Assembly (NCBI GenBank): GCA_002349525.1
Contig: DEDL01000025.1
Span: 78,122 to 98,398 of the forward strand
From: Lachnoclostridium sp. UBA2905
GTDB taxonomy: Bacteria; Bacillota; Clostridia; Lachnospirales; Lachnospiraceae
Direction: 5' to 3'
DNA: 20,277 bases
Numbering within the stretch: position 1 is the first letter of the stretch; the number at the start of each line of letters is the position of its first letter. Position numbers and translations under genes: made by a program. Under the pieces are notes generated by a model that saw only the letters and a list, made by a program, of their open reading frames with translations, made no database searches and was not told where the DNA came from. Below, piece after piece: positions 16,329 to 20,277 of this stretch.

Positions 16329-16622
16329 ATGATAACACAAAAACAACTCACTTTGGCAGATTTTTTTGAAGAATGTAAAGATATCTATGAATCTGACAAA
16401 CCTCAGTTTCTTACTCTGCTTGAAAACCACATTGACCTCGATGAAATTGTTCCGATTTCTTTTCGTCGTCATTACTATGCATCCACTGGCAGAAATCGTA
16501 AGTATCCATTGAATGCCACGCTTTGGGTTTTGATTATTCACCGCCTCCTTCGAAGAACAATTATATTCATTAACAGATTGTCGTTATACTATCTAAACAA
16601 AAACATAACATCAAATGCATAG
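16329..16622 (+). pseudogene. N-terminal relic of a DDE transposase (DUF772/IS1182-IS5 type)
   Basis: Opens with a good ribosome site (GAAAGGAGATATATCT) and encodes KQLTLADFFEECKDIYES, LLENHIDLDEIVPISFRRHYY, TGRNRKYPLNATLWVLII, the typical start of DUF772-containing transposases. Similarity stops at about residue 77, near 16557; the remaining codons are unrelated sequence up to a chance stop. The catalytic core and C-terminus are absent, so it is dead as a transposase. It lies between the peptide cassette and the agr locus. Confidence 0.75.
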
Positions 16623-16830
16623 CAAACCATTATTCGTATGAATAAATACAAATAATCCTAGCAAACCTTCCGCCAATTCTCCATTTATACTTTTTATATA
16701 GGCACTATTATAAAACATTTAATAACAGCCTTTATATAACACTTCTTTTTAACATTTCCAACCCCTATATCACAAACAGCATTATCTCAACACGAACAGC
16801 ATTAATATCACTGCATCATCTTCTAGAACA

Positions 16831-17409
16831 TTAATGCTTTAACCGACTAATTTTACTTAATAAAACAGTTATACAAACAGAAAGCTCCGCATAATAACAT
16901 ATAGAAAAATAAAATGTGAAATTATTAAAAATATATAGAATAATATATATTATAAATAAAATAGACTGTATAATAAAAATTTTGTGTTTTGCGTTAACAA
17001 TTTGTTCAGTACTTAAAGGTTTATTCTCACTCTCTATTGGTGCTATTAGCCTTAGTATTACAAAAGATATTATTATAATAAACATACATGCATACTTTTG
17101 TTGCTCAACAAGTATTAATGCTTCAACAACTGTTATACCAAACAAAATAGTCGAAAACAGTATACATCTAAAATGATTTTTTGCGTGATATCCACCTGCA
17201 TACAATCGCATTGGCACATATACAATTGTAAAGGGGAGAAATGAATACGGTTTTGCAAGAACTACTGAGACAACAACTGTCAAAATAAAATTGAATATTG
17301 TTGAAATCATTAGCTCTAATCCATACCTATAACATTCAACATCTTCTGTTGTAACAACACCATTTTCTCCCCAAGCATTTGATAACCTTATTGCTATTTT
17401 TTCAATCAT
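16831..17409 (-). CDS. agrB: AgrB-like peptide-processing membrane protease
   Basis: 192 residues with several membrane helices. The conserved block RLYAGGYHAKNHFRC (68-82) carries the catalytic His75 and Cys82 at the same spacing as in staphylococcal AgrB (His77/Cys84). AgrB cleaves the C-terminal tail of AgrD and helps close the thiolactone ring at the membrane. It starts one base after the agrD stop, so the two are translationally coupled; its own ribosome site is poor. Length is typical for clostridial AgrB. The 208 bp downstream (16623-16830) show no gene or terminator that I can support, only short direct repeats such as ACAGCATTA. Confidence 0.93.
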   Translation of the reverse strand: MIEKIAIRLSNAWGENGVVTTEDVECYRYGLELMISTIFNFILTVVVSVVLAKPYSFLPFTIVYVPMRLYAGGYHAKNHFRCILFSTILFGITVVEALILVEQQKYACMFIIIISFVILRLIAPIESENKPLSTEQIVNAKHKIFIIQSILFIIYIILYIFNNFTFYFSICYYAELSVCITVLLSKISRLKH

Positions 17410-17410
17410 C

Positions 17411-17560
17411 TTATTTTCTTAAAAGTTTTTCAGGAACCTTAGGCTGATAAGAATAAAAGAAACATGTTGAATTAGCTGTTACTGTAGCTAAAGCAAGTGC
17501 CAATGTTGCCAGTCCCATCGATGATTTTGATTTAGAAATAAATAACTTTAATTTATTCAT
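17411..17560 (-). CDS. agrD: AgrD-like autoinducing peptide precursor
   Basis: A 49-residue gene found by translating upstream of agrB; AGGAGG lies seven bases before the ATG at 17560. It has a basic amphipathic start (MNKLKLFISKSK), a hydrophobic middle (about 16-29), the signal core around C33 (NSTCFFYSYQP, residues 30-40), and a C-terminal tail with charged residues (KVPEKLLRK). The YQPxxPxxL tail motif is that of clostridial AgrD proteins, for example in Clostridium perfringens, where the ring is five residues ending just before YQP. By analogy the mature signal here has a thiolactone between C33 and the carboxyl of S37 (CFFYS) with a short N-terminal tail of unknown length. Order agrD-agrB differs from the staphylococcal agrBDCA order. 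Confidence 0.92.
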   Translation of the reverse strand: MNKLKLFISKSKSSMGLATLALALATVTANSTCFFYSYQPKVPEKLLRK

Positions 17561-17590
17561 CTGCTCGCCTCCTAGTATTTCGTATTTCCG

Positions 17591-17618
17591 ATTATAACTT
17601 ATTAATATTATGATTCAA
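17591..17618 (-). promoter_or_regulatory. Predicted agrDB promoter
   Basis: On the minus strand: TTGAAT, 16-base spacer, TATAAT, about 30 bases before the agrD start codon. Its position suits a short leader with AGGAGG. Confidence 0.6.
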
Positions 17619-17700
17619 TATGTACAACACTAATTACAATATACGAACCCCAAATGCTTGCAATAACAGTGTGTCTATTATATAATAATAGCAGCACTTC

Positions 17701-17713
17701 GTTCATTATGAAC
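17701..17713. promoter_or_regulatory. Palindrome GTTCAT-T-ATGAAC, possible operator
   Basis: A perfect 6-bp inverted repeat about one turn upstream of the -35 box of the XRE gene and between the two divergent promoters. A second imperfectly centred one, CTATTAT-ATA-ATAATAG, lies at 17675-17691. Either may bind the XRE protein or the LytTR regulator; this is inferred from position. Confidence 0.45.
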
Positions 17714-17722
17714 AACTCTATA

Positions 17723-17751
17723 TTTACAATTATTATTGTTATTGCTAATAA
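17723..17751 (+). promoter_or_regulatory. Predicted promoter of the XRE-LytTR-kinase operon
   Basis: TTTACA, 17-base spacer, TAATAA, giving a start near 17758 and a leader of about 14 bases that already includes the GGGGTG ribosome site. Confidence 0.5.
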
Positions 17752-17771
17752 TTATAAATGGGGTGAAAAGT

Positions 17772-18116
17772 ATGCAATTTGATTCCAAACTCAAAATAGG
17801 AGCTGTTATTAAAGATTTCAGAAAAAGAAATGGCTACACCCAAGAGCAACTTGCAGAATTAATAGAGATTACACCAGGTTTTTTAGGACAAGTTGAACGC
17901 GATGAAACTTATCCAAATATAGAGAATCTTAATAGAATCATTCATATATTAAACATTGATGCTAACTATATATTTTATAAACAAGAGATACCAGATTCTG
18001 ACTCAGAATTATTATTAAATGAGATTAACGTAGTGTTAAGAAATTTATCTTATTACGAACAGGAATATATATTGTCAATGTCAAAAAAACTGAAATCACG
18101 CGATCGTAGTAAATAG
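17772..18116 (+). CDS. XRE-family transcriptional regulator of the agr-like locus
   Basis: 114 residues from ATG 17772, chosen because GGGGTGAAAAG precedes it; the open frame reaches back to 17736 without a ribosome site. Residues about 6-62 are a lambda-repressor/Cro-type helix-turn-helix (RKRNGYTQEQLAEL, then ITPGFLGQVERDETYPNIENL). The C-terminal about 45 residues are helical and unassigned. It is the first gene of a plus-strand operon with the response regulator and kinase, and divergent from agrDB, so it likely tunes both promoters. It is 14 bp from the next gene. XRE regulators heading agr-type two-component operons are seen in Clostridia. Confidence 0.9.
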   Translation: MQFDSKLKIGAVIKDFRKRNGYTQEQLAELIEITPGFLGQVERDETYPNIENLNRIIHILNIDANYIFYKQEIPDSDSELLLNEINVVLRNLSYYEQEYILSMSKKLKSRDRSK

Positions 18117-18130
18117 AAAGGAGCCTTCTT

Positions 18131-18817
18131 ATGAATATCGCAATATGTGATGATTATATACAAGATTTACAATTATTACAGGAATATTGTGAAATGTATA
18201 ATAGTGGCTATACGATTACAACTTTTTCTTCAGCACACAAATTATATCATGCATGTAAGACTGTTAACTATGATATAATACTTCTAGACATAGAAATGGA
18301 TTCTCCCAACGGTTACGAGATTGCTAAAAAACTAAAATCTGACAACTACAAAGCATTGATTATCTTTACCACTAACTCCCTTGACTATGCAATACGTGGG
18401 TATGGAGTTGCATTTCGCTATCTTCCAAAGCCTATATCATATAAATATTTTTGCGAGACAATTAAATCCGCAGAAAATCTTATAATACAAAAGCATATTG
18501 AAATCACTGGAAACAATCATACAAATATAGTTAGTATTGGTAAAATAGTATATTTTGAATCATTTAAACATGATATTATTTTTCATTTAGAAAACAATGA
18601 GACCATTGTCGGATACGGAACTTTATTGGAATATATAGACAAAATTAATTCACAATCATTTGTATTCATACATAAAAGTTATTGCATTAATATGAAATAT
18701 ATATCTTCAACAACGACTAATACAGTAATATTAAAAAATGGTATTTCGCTACCAATTGGAAGAAGTAAGAAGGACAACTTTTTTAATGAATTACAAAAGT
18801 ATATAAGGAGTTATTAA
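18131..18817 (+). CDS. LytTR-family response regulator (AgrA-like)
   Basis: 228 residues with AAAGGAG before the ATG. An N-terminal receiver domain (1-115) shows the acid pair D7-D8, phosphoacceptor D53 (ILLDIEM), T80/T81 and K100 (YLPKP). The C-terminal LytTR DNA-binding domain (about 128-228) shows VYFESFKHDIIFH, a FVFIHKSYCINM segment and LPIGRSKK. This is the AgrA plan: phosphorylation by the kinase leads to binding of paired direct repeats near target promoters. The immediate downstream partner is the AgrC-like kinase, with the kinase's ribosome site inside the last codons of this gene. Targets probably include agrDB and perhaps the peptide cassette. Confidence 0.93.
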   Translation: MNIAICDDYIQDLQLLQEYCEMYNSGYTITTFSSAHKLYHACKTVNYDIILLDIEMDSPNGYEIAKKLKSDNYKALIIFTTNSLDYAIRGYGVAFRYLPKPISYKYFCETIKSAENLIIQKHIEITGNNHTNIVSIGKIVYFESFKHDIIFHLENNETIVGYGTLLEYIDKINSQSFVFIHKSYCINMKYISSTTTNTVILKNGISLPIGRSKKDNFFNELQKYIRSY

Positions 18818-18819
18818 AT

Positions 18820-20076
18820 ATGAACATATATGTAGAGTTAATAACAGTTATAACAGAAATTTTCCTTACCTGTTTCTTTTTTTATAAATGTCTTCCACTT
18901 ACTAGTATTCCATATATAGAAATAATTATATATTACGCCACTTACGCTTTAACATTAGCTATTGGAACCCTATTTCTATCAATAATTCCCAGAATTACTC
19001 TTATTGTAGCTGTCCTTTTGATAGGTAATCATTTGCTTTTACATATTCCATATTCAAAACTTGTGTATACTATTATTCTTTTTTTTACAAGTGCAATTAT
19101 TGCAGATATTTTATGTGCAATTATTCTTCCTGCTATGGGTATGCAATATGAAATGATGGCAAATACAGATACAGGAAGAATATTGTATAATAGCTGTTCA
19201 AAAATAATACACCTTATCATATTACTCATCATAATCTCATTGATCGAAGTAAAAGATGAACATATATTTTCTATTCGAATCATTCCATTGATAATATGTC
19301 ATATTGCAACCTTTTTTGCATTTGATGTAAATTATCATTATCTTACTAACGGCGGTAGTCTAACCAAAGTTACTATATCATCTTTATGTCTATTATATAT
19401 TAATATTATGTTATGCATATATTTTGAATACCTACGACTAAATCATGAAAAACATGAAAAAGATGTTCTTATTGCACAACAATTAAAAATAAACAACAAG
19501 TTTTACACAGATATGCTTTCACGTCAGGAAGAAACAAGGGCATTGTGGCATGACATAAAAAAATATACCTTAGCTGTAGAGGCATTAGTAGCAGATAATC
19601 AAATCAATAAAGCACGCGATGAATTTCAAAATATAGAATCCGCTTACGAAAAAATCAAATATACTGTTGACAGCGGTAATTCAATAATCGATGGGATACT
19701 TAACCATGAAATTAATCTCGCAAAAAATAATAATATTACAATTAACCTAAACATATGGATTGATAATAATTTTTCAATAGATGCTACTGATCTTTATATT
19801 ATCATTGGAAATACTATTGACAATGCCATTGAAGCTTGCTCTAACATTAAAGATACCGAAAAGCGCATAATTAATATATCATTAACACAAAAAGAACATC
19901 TATTACTATATGAAGTCAACAATCCTTACATTCCAGATATAAAAATTCATTCAAAAAAGCCATTCCACGGATATGGACTTACCAATGTAAGAAACTGTGT
20001 TGAACGAAACAACGGGACCATGACAATTGATAAGACAAATGATATATTTTCTATATCAATTATTCTTAATGTATAA
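18820..20076 (+). CDS. AgrC-like sensor histidine kinase (GHKL family)
   Basis: 418 residues. Six or seven N-terminal membrane helices fill residues about 5-203, the usual peptide-sensing part of AgrC-type kinases. A linker leads to the dimerisation helix with phosphoacceptor H244 (ALWHDIKKYT), and an HATPase_c domain has the N-box at 331-340 (NTIDNAIEAC) and the G-box at 383-390 (HGYGLTNV). No separate extracellular domain is present. It should detect the cyclic AgrD product and phosphorylate the LytTR regulator encoded just upstream. AAGGAG sits nine bases before the ATG, and the gene starts two bases after the regulator's stop. No terminator is obvious after the stop. Confidence 0.93.
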   Translation: MNIYVELITVITEIFLTCFFFYKCLPLTSIPYIEIIIYYATYALTLAIGTLFLSIIPRITLIVAVLLIGNHLLLHIPYSKLVYTIILFFTSAIIADILCAIILPAMGMQYEMMANTDTGRILYNSCSKIIHLIILLIIISLIEVKDEHIFSIRIIPLIICHIATFFAFDVNYHYLTNGGSLTKVTISSLCLLYINIMLCIYFEYLRLNHEKHEKDVLIAQQLKINNKFYTDMLSRQEETRALWHDIKKYTLAVEALVADNQINKARDEFQNIESAYEKIKYTVDSGNSIIDGILNHEINLAKNNNITINLNIWIDNNFSIDATDLYIIIGNTIDNAIEACSNIKDTEKRIINISLTQKEHLLLYEVNNPYIPDIKIHSKKPFHGYGLTNVRNCVERNNGTMTIDKTNDIFSISIILNV

Positions 20077-20232
20077 ATATAACGCTTGCTTATTTTAAAA
20101 TATTTTTCATAAAAGCCTAGATTAATATGACCTACGACACACATGAATAATGGCAATATTACATATAAACACCTAGAAACTAAATTATCATGATAATAAT
20201 TCCTTCTCGCATCCCTGCGCCCTATCATATTC

Positions 20233-20272
20233 AGTTAAGTTATACATTCTATTGCCGGTTAAGTTAAGCATT
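20233..20272 (+). repeat. Two direct repeats, 24-bp period, at the window edge
   Basis: AGTTAAGTTATACATT (20233-20248) and GGTTAAGTTAAGCATT (20257-20272) match at 13 of 16 positions with a 24-bp period. CCGG at 20255-20258 and again at the end of the window flank the second copy. It could be a regulator site for a gene beyond the window or the end of a mobile element; the rest of 20077-20232 shows nothing I can name. Confidence 0.5.
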
Positions 20273-20277
20273 ACCGG

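Noticed and set aside
17619..17700. AgrA/LytTR-type direct repeats between the divergent promoters
   Set aside because: Several GTT-containing nonamers are present, but no pair had both a good consensus and the expected spacing.
1..20277. CRISPR arrays, tRNA and rRNA genes
   Set aside because: No regularly spaced repeats with unique spacers and no cloverleaf or rRNA-like sequence was seen on reading both strands; the only tandem repeats are in the glycosyltransferase gene.

Overview
The window looks like a low-GC, Gram-positive anaerobe of the Clostridia, most likely a gut Lachnospiraceae. This rests on the AT-rich sequence, strong AGGAGG-type ribosome binding sites, a clostridial-style agr locus, an iron-dependent butanol-type alcohol dehydrogenase, and the general look of the proteins. 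The taxon is an inference; no rRNA or tRNA gene is visible.

Left part (1-8830, minus strand) is one tightly packed operon for a Pel-like exopolysaccharide. A good promoter (TTTACA-17-TATAAT, 8800-8828) reads leftward into a small PqqD-like protein, a large PelD-like c-di-GMP receptor with an added N-terminal SDR (epimerase-like) domain, a PelE-like TPR membrane protein, a large polytopic membrane protein, a DUF2194-like membrane-anchored protein, and the glycosyltransferase PelF, which is cut by the window start. PelG, the expected transporter partner, would lie just outside. The PelD homologue keeps an RxxD I-site but has lost GGDEF, as expected for a receptor and not an enzyme.

Middle part (8856-12090) holds a family 2 glycosyltransferase with a repeat-built N-terminal tail, an iron-containing alcohol dehydrogenase with its own promoter and terminator, and a graveyard. 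The graveyard contains a collapsed MATE efflux gene and the C-terminal relic of a transposase.

The next block (12090-16165, minus strand) is a small secreted-peptide cassette: a signal-peptide-bearing bacteriocin-like peptide, two FtsX/MacB-type permeases, a lipoprotein and a LolD/MacB-type ATPase. Transposase relics lie on both sides, an apparent C-terminal piece at 11871-12047 and an N-terminal piece at 16329 onward, which suggests IS-assisted acquisition.

The right part (16831-20076) is a complete agr-like quorum-sensing locus. agrD (49 aa, predicted thiolactone core CFFYS) and agrB are on the minus strand. Divergent from them is a plus-strand operon of an XRE regulator, a LytTR response regulator and an AgrC-like histidine kinase. 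A reasonable hypothesis is that this circuit controls the neighbouring peptide cassette. The window ends in a short non-coding stretch with two direct repeats spaced 24 bp.
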